Shown in pieces: positions 11,301 through 21,989 of a DNA stretch of 64,000 nt. The notes below the pieces were generated by a model. It made no database searches. It was not told where the DNA came from and saw nothing but the letters and a program-made list of their open reading frames with translations. The stretch comes from Catonia carolina (Eukaryota; Arthropoda; Insecta; Hemiptera; Achilidae). Position numbers and translations under genes: made by a program. How positions within the stretch are numbered: the first letter of the stretch is position 1; the number at the start of each line of letters is the position of its first letter. Where the stretch lies: the NCBI GenBank assembly GCA_035578175.1, contig JAQMRL010000001.1, positions 375,849,220 to 375,913,219 of the forward strand, given 5' to 3'.

Positions 11301-12711
11301 GCTGTATTGTCATTTTCGAGTACCACAATATCAGATTTGTCAATCAGGGAATACGTCTTCTCCCCATGCTACATTGTCCAGCTATTCTTCCTTCCAATAT
11401 AAATTGCAGTAATTCATATTTTTTTTCATTGCGCATTATATGTCCCAAATACTCGAGCTTCTAATCTTTATTGTGTTCATGACTTCTTTTGATTTCAACA
11501 TGCGTCTCATTACCTCCTCCATTAGAGACACAATCCACCCAGGAGACTCTCAACATCGTTCGGTAGAGCCACATCTCAAATGCTTCAAGTCTTTTACTCA
11601 TGAAATCATAAAGAGTCCAAGACTCCACACCATAAAACAGATCCGAGAAAACATAGCATCGCAATAGTCACATTTTCGTTTTAATATTCAGGTCATGCGT
11701 TTCAAATACTTTAATCATTCTATTATAAGGGACTATATCAGGTTTTAATTTCAGGGTTGAGGAGTGGTTCCATCTAGTATGGAATAGGGAGAGTATGCTG
11801 TGATGATAGCCAACATTAGGAGTACCTGACATGGTACTTGGAGATATACACATACAAAGACTCAAGTTTTGTGTTTTTTTGTTTCATGCCCAATTGTTTT
11901 GCTATTACTGCTATTGCAGATGAGGATAATAAATGTAAATGAGTGATGGAAAAATGCCAGACCTGACTGGTAATTGAACACAGGACCCTGGTGTAGAAGC
12001 CAGTTGCGCTGACCACACCACCATAGGCTGGCCAGTCAAGTTTAAGATGAAACAAAGAAAACTTTTACTTTGATGGTTTTTTTTCTACAAAGTATTCAGT
12101 TACGGTAGTATTATGATTCTACAAAAAAAATCAGTAAATTGTTTGGTTCTATTACATTCACAGTAATTGTAGTTGGTACTATTGGAGTTTATTTTTGACC
12201 AATTGTATAATACACTGACGCTCGTATTGTTTATTGAAAAATTAGTCCCAATTTTCATTGAACTCACAAATATGACTTTTTAAAAATAAATATTTATAAT
12301 GTACCCTGTAGCTTCTAATAAATTCTTATGTACAAAATCTATTTTCGAATACTTTAGAATATTATGGTAGTAATAAGTGACATATTATAAAACTATGACA
12401 AATGGCTCGTTAAAATCTCATATTTAAATTTGTACCTCTCATACATCAACTAGAAACAATATCAGCACATTTCAATAACAATATTTTTTGTTGTTTATAT
12501 AGGCATTTATTCCTACAACAGAGGAGAATCACTAGGGTGGCATGCTGTGCGTGTGCTTGGATGGGGTACAGAAAAAAGGATACCTTATTGGTTAGTGGCT
12601 AACTCATGGACACCCAAATGGGGTCTGGAAGGATTATTTAAAATAAAATTAGGCACCAATGAATGTTCATTTGAAGAAAATATTGTTACGGCTCTTCCAA
12701 TACCAAAATAA
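8259..12711 (+). CDS. Cathepsin B-like cysteine protease, last three exons (5' exons outside window or lost)
   Basis: Three exons at 8259-8385, 10689-10805 and 12503-12711 join in phases 1 and 1 through GT/AG introns to give about 150 codons ending in TAA. The protein is a peptidase C1A, cathepsin B type: a lysosomal or gut endopeptidase. Order seen: occluding-loop segment starting GCQPY, then the AEIIKNGPV region, then catalytic His in GWHAVRVLGWG and catalytic Asn in ANSW. Two departures from the family stand out. The loop lacks the His-His pair that gives cathepsin B its dipeptidyl-carboxypeptidase activity, and GWH replaces the usual GGH before the catalytic His. The exons carrying the active-site Cys and the prodomain are not seen upstream. 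Both introns are filled with LINE and SINE remnants. Open and spliceable, so probably functional, but expression is unknown. Confidence 0.85.
8386..8879. other. Intronic sequence, nothing recognised
   Basis: AT-rich first part of the copy A intron 8386-10688. No coding or repeat signal that I can name. Confidence 0.5.
8880..9245 (-). pseudogene. LINE reverse transcriptase remnant
   Basis: On the minus strand a broken frame reads GLRQRCSLS-type and LFNLFLDDVLSKW-type motifs, then segments resembling the post-YADD region (VRSKIIVDN). These match the RxGCxLSPxLFN core of non-LTR reverse transcriptases. Stops and frame changes make it a fossil. It sits inside a copy A intron, opposite to the host gene. 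Confidence 0.5.
9328..9351. other. Perfect 24-bp palindrome
   Basis: TTTCATGAGACA is followed directly by its reverse complement. With one bulged base the symmetry extends through flanking AATCA/TTGATT. It may be the centre or end of a lost element. Confidence 0.7.
9420..9840 (+). repeat. Imperfect direct repeats with GGAACTTTAAACCCAATTTAGGCCC motif family
   Basis: A block containing a 'GAAACCGGAACTTTAAACCC' stretch, then 'AATTTAGGCCCACTAACTTT', is seen near 9505-9560. It recurs in part near 9625 and again near 9745-9800. The two full blocks are about 245 bases apart and diverged. Origin unknown, within the copy A intron. Confidence 0.55.
10060..10330 (-). pseudogene. LINE C-terminal remnant
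   Basis: Minus-strand text resembles the conserved C-terminal part of RTE/R2-like LINE polyproteins: a 'YGSETWxLxxKxExxI' type stretch at 10085-10165, decayed by stops. It may belong to the same old LINE as 8880-9245. 10331-10688 shows nothing further. Confidence 0.35.
10689..10805 (+). CDS. Cathepsin B-like copy A, middle exon
   Basis: Acceptor CACAG at 10684-10688, donor GTAGGT at 10806. It codes QRYYGVPQNV, then AEIIKNGPVIAGF and FMSYKKG, the conserved stretch between the occluding loop and the His exon of cathepsin B. Confidence 0.85.
11215..11710 (-). pseudogene. RTE-type LINE 3' remnant
   Basis: A minus-strand ORF at 11461-11664 reads RCYVFSDLFYGVESWTL and then KRLEAFEMWLYRTMLRVSW. 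This is the same C-terminal signature as the better preserved RTE copy at 42118-42939 (YVFPVLLYGVETWTL, KLEAFEMWTYRRILRISW). The surrounding 500 bp is the decayed rest. It lies in the second intron of cathepsin copy A. Confidence 0.7.
11867..12045 (-). repeat. tRNA-derived SINE
   Basis: On the minus strand the 5' end reads GTGGTGTGGTCAGCGCAACTG (A-box like), with a B-box-like GTGTTCAATTAC about 35 bases on. A body then matches SINE copies at 42992-43170 and 56527-56660, with a short A-rich tail at 11867. Confidence 0.6.
12503..12711 (+). CDS. Cathepsin B-like copy A, terminal exon with catalytic His and Asn
   Basis: Acceptor TATATAG ends at 12502; stop TAA at 12709-12711. It contains GWHAVRVLGWG (catalytic His) and YWLVANSW (catalytic Asn), then a conserved Cys near the C-terminus (NECSFEENI). 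It ends PIPK, close to the usual cathepsin B end. Confidence 0.9.
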
Positions 12712-13034
12712 TTTGTTTTTAAAGAAACTGAAGGTACATTATTACTTTAAAATAATTTAAGTTGGTCAATTTTTTACTTTTATAAAGATTATTATGCATT
12801 ACATATTATATCCTAGTTTGTTAGTTTTCATGTTAATTAAGTTATTTAATTAATGTAATATGTTTACTTTATATTATCATTAAAAGAAATCTAGAATAAT
12901 AATTTAAAAAATTGACAATCTTAATTATTTTTACTAGTTCTAATAAAGGTTCCTAGTTTACACACAAAAATTTGTAAATAATTTCAAAACCTTTTTCCCA
13001 ATCCTTAAGTTTTTATTTATCACTTACATGTGTA
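12712..13034. other. 3' flank of cathepsin B-like copy A
   Basis: AT-rich sequence after the stop codon, likely the 3' UTR and downstream region. No single clear polyadenylation signal stands out. Confidence 0.4.
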
Positions 13035-13038
13035 TCGG

Positions 13039-13174
13039 TGGATCCACCATCATCAGAGTATATTATATTGTTTGAAACTAAAGAGTTTTTTTATACAGAT
13101 GACTGAAGATGTAACATCTTCTATAGATTTAAAATTAGTTTCAAATGATATAATATACTCTGGTGATGGTGGAT
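13039..13174. repeat. Foldback element with ~42-bp inverted arms
   Basis: GGATCCACCATCATCAGAG... (13039-13081) is mirrored at 13135-13174 with about three mismatches. The spacer contains ACTGAAGATG and a small palindrome (GAAGATGT/ACATCTTC). A CTCGAAAC motif follows. The design resembles the foldbacks at 21541 and 21990. Confidence 0.6.
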
Positions 13175-13250
13175 CGCTCGAAACACCTTAAATTTTTATT
13201 CCTCATTGGTGTTGTGTGAGCACATATATTTAAAAAAAAAAAAAAAAAAA

Positions 13251-13805
13251 AAAACTGGTGTGACACAATCACATGATTTTCTCTCGCCAATGTAAATAAA
13301 TAAAGTATAACTTATGTTTAATCATAAATAAAGTGGAAAAATATAACCAAATTTTAATTATGAATGAACGATGCAAAATTAAAATCTACTTGACGCAAAA
13401 CTAACCTTAGAACAAATTCTTGGAATGGAGGTTGTAGGTTTTTCAATTTCCTACAACTTTGAGTGTATGTTTTAGCCCTAAAATGGATATATAAAAAAAC
13501 AATTCTTATCAAGAGAGCACAGCGATCATGAATTTCAGCATACATGCATATCTTGTAGAGCTTAAAAATGTAGTGAGGTGATTTTAAAAAACATTGCAGG
13601 AGCCATTTTGAGAAAATTGCATGAATGAACTACTTCTTCCAGTTGATAAAAATATGTGTGTTGGGTCCTCTTGCGGTACTTGACTTAAGTTCCAAGTTTT
13701 AAGTTTGTACATAATTCTGTTTGGGATATTCAGGGGGCCTGAAAATGTGTATTTCCAGTCAAAACTCAATTTTGAAAAATCGACATGGAAACAATACTTT
13801 CATTA
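13251..13805 (-). mobile_element. HINE copy 2, decayed, minus strand, 5' end missing
   Basis: Starts (as its 3' end) CTGGTGTGACACAATCACATG, a diverged form of the family 3' hairpin, after an A-run. It continues with the reverse of the conserved 'CTACAAGATAGG' and 'CTTGAAACTTAAGTT' blocks. The first ~35 bases of the element and the microsatellite are missing. It lies head to head with the next copy. Confidence 0.6.
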
Positions 13806-13840
13806 AGGCCAATGGAAGATAAAAATTGATTTGGTTGTAT

Positions 13841-14920
<1,080 letters not shown>

Positions 14921-15310
14921 TCTGATAATTGCGTTCATAAGACTCCCGAGGAAGTATAGGACATGTCAAGAACTTATATGTTAATACATAACACATGAAT
15001 GAATACATATTATTTTAATGACACTTTTACCTTCTACAATATAGTCTTATAATTTACACAATTGTACAAAGTTTTCTTAGCATTCACTTCAATGTTGTGG
15101 GTGTTTATTTATTTAGAGTTATTCTTCTTTTTATGAAATATTACAGATTTAGAAAGAAATTCGTGTACACTCATTTCATCAATCAAGTAACTTTTCAGAT
15201 TTTTTAAAATGAATGCTAATTATTGCATTTTAAAAATGTAGTTTTTGTTTAAATAATTTAGTGTTGTGGTTAACTACATTATAATCGTTCCTGTTTCTTG
15301 TGTTATGATA
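14921..15310. other. Sequence between HINE and LINE fragment
   Basis: No coding signal. Near 14935-14980 a GACTCCCGAGGAAGTATAGG stretch is the reverse of a sequence near 28650 (TGTCCTATACTCCCTTTGG), so a small shared repeat exists. The rest may be 3' UTR of the LINE fragment that follows. Confidence 0.4.
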
Positions 15311-15667
15311 TTAACCTAAAATGTTTGCAGAAAAGTATTTTGCATTATCACCTCGAAAATTTAGAGTAAGGGAACTAAGCAATTTAAGCTCCTTAAATGG
15401 TGGCCTGCATGAGGTGAGCCGATTAGTTCCCACCATACTCCTAATCGCTTTCATTTGCATTTTAAAAACCCAGTCCATGTCATAACGGATACAAGACAAA
15501 ATTAGACCATGATAAGCCGCCATTGGTAATTTTTTATCATTTAATCTGGAAATATGTTTTAATGCAAATACCCCAGATGATATTTTACTAAAGATTTGTT
15601 TGGTATAGAAATCCCAAGACGAATATCTCTCTAGTGATATTCCTAGGAATTTACATGTTCTAAACAA
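15311..15667 (-). pseudogene. LINE reverse transcriptase C-terminal fragment
   Basis: A 118-codon frame reads CKFLGISLE at its start, SWDFYTKQIFSKISS, then AYHGLILSCIRYDMDW, QMKAIRSMVGTNRLTSCRP and LKLLSSLTL. This is the order expected after the catalytic YADD in Jockey/Loa/CR1-like LINEs. The 5' part is absent; a BEL element lies 10 bases further on. Confidence 0.7.
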
Positions 15668-15677
15668 TTATTATGAT

Positions 15678-16443
15678 TGTTAAGGCAAAATATAAAATGC
15701 CTTGAAATTAATCCAGACGCTCTGGATAAAACGTAATTGTTGATAAGCAGGAATGTAACAGTAGGACATTAACAAGCTATCCACGACAAATAGCCGATTA
15801 ATGTAAAACGAAGCACAAACGAACGTTCGGAGAACCAAGCTAACTTTATAGGGGCCTTTAGCTAGGGCCAATTCGACTTTTAAGAAATGCACGAAAATAA
15901 TGAAATGCACAAACAGCAACGAGGTAAGGATGGAAACTGATGGTTTAAGGAACATGAATACAGAATAAGGAATACATTTCTGATATAAAACACACAATAT
16001 ATAAATAATTACGCTTACCTGATGAACATAACTTGACTGAAGCAGCGAAGACCACGTGAAACGTACTGGGTTCGAATACCGCTGTAACTGATTAATAATT
16101 GTAACGGAACACATAAAAGCAATTGCATATTAGTTAATAACAACCAAAACATGAGCAACGAACATAAGACACTGAGTCAATACACGCACAAGTATTGAAC
16201 GAAAGATTGCAACATTGCAACAAGCGACGCCACGCTAGGCCGTAGAGACGAGGCAAAACGCATCTTCACATATTGCAGTTCTATATCAGAGTGGGAAGAA
16301 GGAAGTGAACTGGAGCGGGACTCAGGGAAGAGGGGGAAGAAACGTCACGAGATGAGGTCACTGAAGGAAACAACAGAGATTAAGCGGGATACAATTAGCG
16401 GGGAAATATGAATTACTTAACGGGGGTGCGAGTGGCCTTAACA
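15678..16443 (-). repeat. BEL-1 3' LTR (766 bp)
   Basis: Starts TGTTAAGGC and ends GGCCTTAACA on the + strand. Matches 20762-21527 base for base as far as I compared. A 144-codon frame inside it occurs identically in both LTRs but has no recognisable product. Confidence 0.92.
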
Positions 16444-16880
16444 TACCGCCCGCCTAAATCGATGAAAGCGATTTACAGAAACAAAACTAGCAGAGAAGAT
16501 CGAAGAACGAAGCCGCCCGCCCTGAAACAACCAGGGAGCGGTAAACGTAGCAAAAACGACGAGAACGAAGCAAAGAAGACGACGAAGAAGAATCGAATGA
16601 AGCGAAGAACGGAGCATCTTGAGGTGGCGTGACAAACGCACGGGTTTGCCCGGCCAACGACGAACGGAGCATCTTCCACGGCTTGCGCGGAAGCCAACGA
16701 GAAAGCGGAGTATCTTGATGTGATTGTCAACGAGGGTTGACAACCAGAAGCGACGCAGAAGAAGAAACGAAGAAAGAAGACGGCGAACGAAGAAAACAAG
16801 CGAAGAACAAAAAAAATGAACGAAGAACAAAACGAATGGAGATGAATTGAGCGTGGAACGAAGTGAAAACGGCGGAGAAG
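16444..16880 (-). other. BEL-1 3' untranslated region with short repeats
   Basis: GA-rich on the + strand. The motif GCGGAG(C/T)ATCTTGA or close variants occurs near 16610, 16667 and 16705, spaced about 40-60 bases. Long frames here are compositional. Confidence 0.5.
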
Positions 16881-19800
16881 TTAGTTGCCCAAAGGCAGAG
16901 CTAACTGATAAGCGGGTTGCGAAACGAATTGACGAGCAGGCGAACAATGTTGGCGAGAATCGAGAATTGCGGTACGGCGAACTTCACTAACCAGTTGTGA
17001 GTGAATCCGTGATTGAGGTTGAGACGACGAACGAGAGTTGCGAAGATCACACCAAGCATTGAACGAGCGAAGAGAGTTGAAATTACAATTATTCACCGGT
17101 TGTGAATATTGTATACGATGTTTGGGGCCCCGCCCGCCAAGAGGGGCTAAAGGCGTGCGAAGAGAGTTAGCAGAACATGAAACGACTGAGGAGGGCCGGT
17201 TGCCCTTTAGCGAAGCGACTTGCAGCGGTTGATCGAGAGTGTTTGCGAGAGACGACGAGAAGCGATGATTTGAGATGAGTTGGTTAGCCGTAAAATCGAC
17301 TGAGGCGAACGTAGTAGGTTTTATTGGCGAATTAGCGATGATGCAGCGAGATGCGAAGCGGTTTGGCGAAGAATTGACTGAAGACGACTCGGTGGAGGCC
17401 TTCAGTACAGACTTGAATCGAGGCGTTGACTTGAAGCGAGGCGCAGAGTTGAAGCGACGAATTGGCGTAGTACCAGCAGCAAGATCGGTCGAGATACTGG
17501 CGGAGTCAGTAGACGAAGCGAGACGAGGATCAACAGCGATGATCTCGGACGAAGCGGTGAAACGATTTGAAGGCGAAGAGACAGAAGTATGGTGAAGACG
17601 ATTAGTTGAAACAGCGGCGTGATTCGAATTATTGTTGAATACAGGCGAAGCGAGTAGGCAGCTAGGCGGCTGGACGATAGAAGCGATAGATTCACTGATT
17701 ACAGGGTTTGAGGTGACATCGAGGTTGATTGATGACTTAGCAGGAACGATAGTTTGTTGGTCAGCGACGATAATTTGAAGCGAAGATGAATTTTTATTTG
17801 ACGAGTGATTTTGAACAACAGGCGATGTGAGATTAACATCAGTAGCAGGCGACGAGACTTGAGCGTTGTTAGCGAAAACAGATGTTAAGAGCGAATCGTT
17901 ACTTGAAGCAGAACTAAGTGGTTGTAGTTCGGGCAATTTTCCGAATACTACATAACCAAATACGGTTGATAAAGCGGATGGAGTACCTTTAATTAAAGGC
18001 GTTTTACTAAAATCGAGAATTTCTGAAAAACAATCAGCGCCAAGCAGTAAATCTACTGGATTGGGGCTGCGGAAGCGAAAATCAGCTAGCAGATGTTGTG
18101 AAAACTGTTCACCGACTGACTTATGAATCCGAGAAGCAGGTAGGCGGTCTGATATTTTGTTAATAACAGTAGCCTGAAGCGGAAGGCGAAAGTTAGAATT
18201 TTGCGGCGACAGAATTGTAAAATTTGTAATACCTTTAACTGAGGTGACTTCGGCTGAAATGCCTTGCAGGCGTTTAGAAGTAGGAACGATGTCGAGTTGC
18301 AGTGAACGAGCGGCGTTGTATGTTAAGATGCTGGACTGAGATCCATTGTCGATCACAGCGCGAAGCGGAACGATTTTGCCGGATGAATCGACAGCATGAA
18401 CGATAGCAGTACCTAGCAGCGCAGTTTGGCCGTTAAGTCGACATGAAAGTGAATAATCGGCAGGTTGGTTAACAATAATGGACGAGGACGACGAATTTGA
18501 AGTAACTACCGGCTTATCAGCACAGCAGGTAGTACAAGAATTAATTGGCGGAGTTGCAATAGTATTAGCTTGAATCGGCGGCGAAGAATTTACAAGTAGG
18601 CATCCAGTAGCCGGTGAATCGGTGTCCGGATGTACGGCAGTATGATACGGACTAGCAGTTGGCGAATTATGCGAATTAACAACAGAAGCGGTGGACGAAT
18701 TAGATTTTTGAGGGCTGCGATCAATATGCAGCAACGTATTGTGCGATTTTGACTGGCAGATACGACAATGTTTATTTGAGCTACAATTGCGGCGATCGTG
18801 TCGCCCGAAGCAGGCAAAACAAAGTTTAAGACGAGAAATAATTTTGTAGCGATTATCTACATTTTGTGCAAGAAATTCACTACAGTTGTGAATTGAATGA
18901 AAGTGAGATTCGCACGACAGACATTTGAGTGAATTTGATTTGACGAAAAACGAAGGTATATTGTGAGAAACAGAAGACGGTGGAACAGAATTACGATTAA
19001 TTTGTACAGAATTGGAATCAGCTGTGACCGGATGATAAGAGTCCGGTTGTTCGAGATTTGAATCGCCGGAGTGCGAAGAACTGACATTATCGGTTGACGG
19101 TGAAGAATTTAATAATTCGAAAGAGTGCATGCGAGCAGTAACAAATGAAATTAAACTTTCGAATGTAGGTACAGTTGAAGCGGAGTTCGAGTCTTCGAAG
19201 GACTGCTTCGTGACCGAATCGAGATTGGAGTATGCTATTTCAAAAAGCAAATATTCGAGTAAATTTATATTTAACAGCCGTAAGGCACCAACTGAAGATT
19301 CATGTGTACTAAGGAAACTTTTTAGCGATTGATAGGACGGAGTGTCAGATTTAACGAAATTGAATACCTGATTTAAGTGAACATTTGCTATGCGCCTTGC
19401 GTTGGAGTAGCGCTCAACAATTAAATTGTACGCTAACGTATAATTTTCAAGCGAGAGAGGCAGGTGTTCTATTAGACGCAGTGGTTCACCGACTAATGAG
19501 CACCTCAAATAATGGAGTTTTTGAACAAATGATAACTCAGAATTATTGTGAATTAAATCATTGAATAAGCTAATGAAGTTTTGGAACTTAGTTATGTCTC
19601 CATCAAAGGAAGGCAAGCGAATTCTAGGAAGTTGAACCAGTTGAGAATTATTGGTTTTGACTTGATTCGGTATAATTACCGTAGTGTCAAGAGATTGAAT
19701 TAATTTTTGTGCACGCTCGATTAATTGAAAATATTTATTTTCGAATGAAATGCGTTCTGATTCGAAATCGGTTTCAGGTTGTATTAATTCAATGTTGGTT

Positions 19801-19955
19801 TGGACTTGTTCGAAGTCGCACCACAGGTCGAGAAATTTTTCTAAACGTAACTTGACTTGATTAATTTCAACATCAGATTGAAGAAATTTATCAAAGCGAA
19901 ATAAGTGATTATTGACGACGTCGCGTTTTTTAATCAAAGACTGAAAATTATCCAT
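16881..19955 (-). CDS. BEL/Pao Gag-protease polyprotein with novel Ser/Asn-rich C-terminus
   Basis: The 1024-residue ORF starts MDNFQSLIKKRDVV. Residues about 100-200 hold the DUF1759-type Gag core (LPSFDGDITKFQNFISLF, then QKLHYLRCSLVGEPL). Zinc knuckles follow: CLSCESHFHSIHNC, CFACFGRHDRRNC and CRICQSKSHNTLLH. A DUF1758-like aspartic protease domain has the active-site region RAVIDNGSQSSI (Asn after Asp instead of the usual Ser/Thr) and later VDLLLGADCF and FGYVVFGKL. In autonomous BEL elements RT follows here. Instead, about 330 residues of Ser/Asn/Pro-rich sequence end in ALPLGN. No RT, RNase H or integrase motif is present. It likely makes virus-like particle protein and protease in the cytoplasm. 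The unusual protease motif could mean altered or lost activity. Confidence 0.9.
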   Translation of the reverse strand: MDNFQSLIKKRDVVNNHLFRFDKFLQSDVEINQVKLRLEKFLDLWCDFEQVQTNIELIQPETDFESERISFENKYFQLIERAQKLIQSLDTTVIIPNQVKTNNSQLVQLPRIRLPSFDGDITKFQNFISLFNDLIHNNSELSFVQKLHYLRCSLVGEPLRLIEHLPLSLENYTLAYNLIVERYSNARRIANVHLNQVFNFVKSDTPSYQSLKSFLSTHESSVGALRLLNINLLEYLLFEIAYSNLDSVTKQSFEDSNSASTVPTFESLISFVTARMHSFELLNSSPSTDNVSSSHSGDSNLEQPDSYHPVTADSNSVQINRNSVPPSSVSHNIPSFFVKSNSLKCLSCESHFHSIHNCSEFLAQNVDNRYKIISRLKLCFACFGRHDRRNCSSNKHCRICQSKSHNTLLHIDRSPQKSNSSTASVVNSHNSPTASPYHTAVHPDTDSPATGCLLVNSSPPIQANTIATPPINSCTTCCADKPVVTSNSSSSSIIVNQPADYSLSCRLNGQTALLGTAIVHAVDSSGKIVPLRAVIDNGSQSSILTYNAARSLQLDIVPTSKRLQGISAEVTSVKGITNFTILSPQNSNFRLPLQATVINKISDRLPASRIHKSVGEQFSQHLLADFRFRSPNPVDLLLGADCFSEILDFSKTPLIKGTPSALSTVFGYVVFGKLPELQPLSSASSNDSLLTSVFANNAQVSSPATDVNLTSPVVQNHSSNKNSSSLQIIVADQQTIVPAKSSINLDVTSNPVISESIASIVQPPSCLLASPVFNNNSNHAAVSTNRLHHTSVSSPSNRFTASSEIIAVDPRLASSTDSASISTDLAAGTTPIRRFNSAPRFKSTPRFKSVLKASTESSSVNSSPNRFASRCIIANSPIKPTTFASVDFTANQLISNHRFSSSLANTLDQPLQVASLKGNRPSSVVSCSANSLRTPLAPLGGRGPKHRIQYSQPVNNCNFNSLRSFNAWCDLRNSRSSSQPQSRIHSQLVSEVRRTAILDSRQHCSPARQFVSQPAYQLALPLGN

Positions 19956-20510
19956 ATTGAATGAAATGGATAAGTAAATTAATCAACAAAGCAGAATCAA
20001 AACAAAAACGTAAACAAACAAACAGCTGTAAGAACTAGGTTAGTGACGTTACGATGAATAGCAGACGACAGACTGAAGTAATCCAGTTGGACTGGCGGTC
20101 AACCGGACAACGAAGCGAAGATAGAGCAGTTGAGGGTGGGGCGCACATGCGCACCGAAACGCAGGATCAGTTGAGCAAGAAGGCAGAAAAAAATGGCTGC
20201 GGAAACCGAACTTTGGTTAAGTCACAGCGTACAAAAGCAAACAGGTTTGTGAATGATGTCACGATGACGTCAGTTGAACAATCACAAGAAAATACGTTGT
20301 AGACAATGAACTTGTAATGTATTGCATACGTTACGTAATCACACAATTGAATTTTAATAGATGTATAAATGTTTATTATATTATTTTTATTAATGTTTTT
20401 TATTGTTATTATTTGAATATTTAATGTATAAATTTGCATTAAATATACTAAATTGTATATATACAAGACACAATGAGAAAATTTGTAAACAACGAAAAAT
20501 GAATAAATAA

Positions 20511-20761
20511 TTAACTGTAATGATTGAAAACGACTGACTGTATTTCCAATGGGTGCTGAATAAATCCGAAGCACGGACGGACCAATTTTGTTAATTTTGG
20601 TATTAACGAAGTTGTGAGATCGGCGTAAGGCACAAAACAGTAATACAATAGCAACAACGACTGAATAAAACACTGAAACGATTGACTGATTAAAACGATT
20701 AAGATAACTGACTGTATTTCCAATAGCACTGATAGTATACGGCCCGGAGACAGACCAATTT
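20511..20761 (-). other. BEL-1 leader with a duplicated primer-binding-site segment
   Basis: Next to the 5' LTR the minus strand reads AATTGGTCTGTCTCCGGGCC. About 185 bases further in, a second copy reads AATTGGTCCGTCCGTGCTTC. Both sit behind TTAACAAA, and each is followed by a similar stretch (GGAAATACAGTCAG). So the LTR edge, PBS and leader appear tandemly duplicated and diverged. Confidence 0.6.
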
Positions 20762-21527
20762 TGTTAAGGCAAAATATAAAATGCCTTGAAATTAATCCAG
20801 ACGCTCTGGATAAAACGTAATTGTTGATAAGCAGGAATGTAACAGTAGGACATTAACAAGCTATCCACGACAAATAGCCGATTAATGTAAAACGAAGCAC
20901 AAACGAACGTTCGGAGAACCAAGCTAACTTTATAGGGGCCTTTAGCTAGGGCCAATTCGACTTTTAAGAAATGCACGAAAATAATGAAATGCACAAACAG
21001 CAACGAGGTAAGGATGGAAACTGATGGTTTAAGGAACATGAATACAGAATAAGGAATACATTTCTGATATAAAACACACAATATATAAATAATTACGCTT
21101 ACCTGATGAACATAACTTGACTGAAGCAGCGAAGACCACGTGAAACGTACTGGGTTCGAATACCGCTGTAACTGATTAATAATTGTAACGGAACACATAA
21201 AAGCAATTGCATATTAGTTAATAACAACCAAAACATGAGCAACGAACATAAGACACTGAGTCAATACACGCACAAGTATTGAACGAAAGATTGCAACATT
21301 GCAACAAGCGACGCCACGCTAGGCCGTAGAGACGAGGCAAAACGCATCTTCACATATTGCAGTTCTATATCAGAGTGGGAAGAAGGAAGTGAACTGGAGC
21401 GGGACTCAGGGAAGAGGGGGAAGAAACGTCACGAGATGAGGTCACTGAAGGAAACAACAGAGATTAAGCGGGATACAATTAGCGGGGAAATATGAATTAC
21501 TTAACGGGGGTGCGAGTGGCCTTAACA
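20762..21527 (-). repeat. BEL-1 5' LTR (766 bp)
   Basis: Same sequence as 15678-16443; followed by the ATGAT target duplication. Confidence 0.92.
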
Positions 21528-21540
21528 ATGATAAATATAA

Positions 21541-21885
21541 TTTTGAAATTGAAATATTATATTTCTATCCACCAGAATACGGTAACAGAAAACACTTACC
21601 AATGTTTATAGGGCTTTTGTTTATCTTGTACACATCTTCAGTAAATAAAAATTTTTTTTAAATATTAAAATTTAAAACTTCCTACTCCTACCATGGCAGA
21701 TAAGACTCCTTATCTGCCATGGTAGTAAGGTAACCCAGGAAGTTTTAAATTTTGATGTGAAAAATATACATATATATAATTTACTGAAGATGCGCACAAG
21801 ATACATGAAAGCGTTATAAACATTGGTAAGTGTTTTCTGCTACTGTATTCTGGTGGTTAGAAATATACATTCCAATTTCAAAATA
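21541..21885. repeat. Large foldback element, nearly full-length palindrome
   Basis: The left arm (from TTTTGAAATTG) and right arm (to CAATTTCAAAATA) are inverted copies about 150-165 bp long. At the centre is a perfect 17-bp inverted repeat, CTACCATGGCAGATAAG (21688-21704) and its complement (21709-21725). The right arm carries ACTGAAGATG, CACAAGATAC and GAAAG motifs shared with the next repeat. Confidence 0.75.
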
Positions 21886-21989
21886 ATAATTATCATAGTA
21901 ATAGCCTAGAGCATGTAGAAGCAGTAAGTTCTTAGGAATATCACTGGATAAATATTTGTCTTGGGATTTTTATAGCAAACAAGTATGAA

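Larger units (their letters stand above)
15678..21527 (-). mobile_element. BEL/Pao retrotransposon coding only Gag-protease, very young
   Basis: LTRs of 766 bp at 15678-16443 and 20762-21527 carry perfect TGTTAAGG/CCTTAACA ends. A perfect 5-bp duplication ATGAT lies at 15673-15677 and 21528-21532. I found no difference between the LTRs. The internal region is read on the minus strand, with one 1024-codon ORF for Gag plus a retropepsin-like domain. The RT, RNase H and integrase of an autonomous BEL element are absent. A GGCGGGCGG tract precedes the 3' LTR. It must have moved with enzymes supplied by another BEL element. Confidence 0.92.

Noticed and set aside
15680..16114. 144-codon ORF identical at 20764-21198
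   Set aside because: It lies inside the two LTRs of BEL-1; the identity reflects LTR duplication, and no family resemblance was seen.
16881..17700. A separate host gene on the + strand opposite BEL-1 Gag (64-, 106- and 97-codon frames)
   Set aside because: They are shadows of the 1024-codon minus-strand ORF with no motif of their own.
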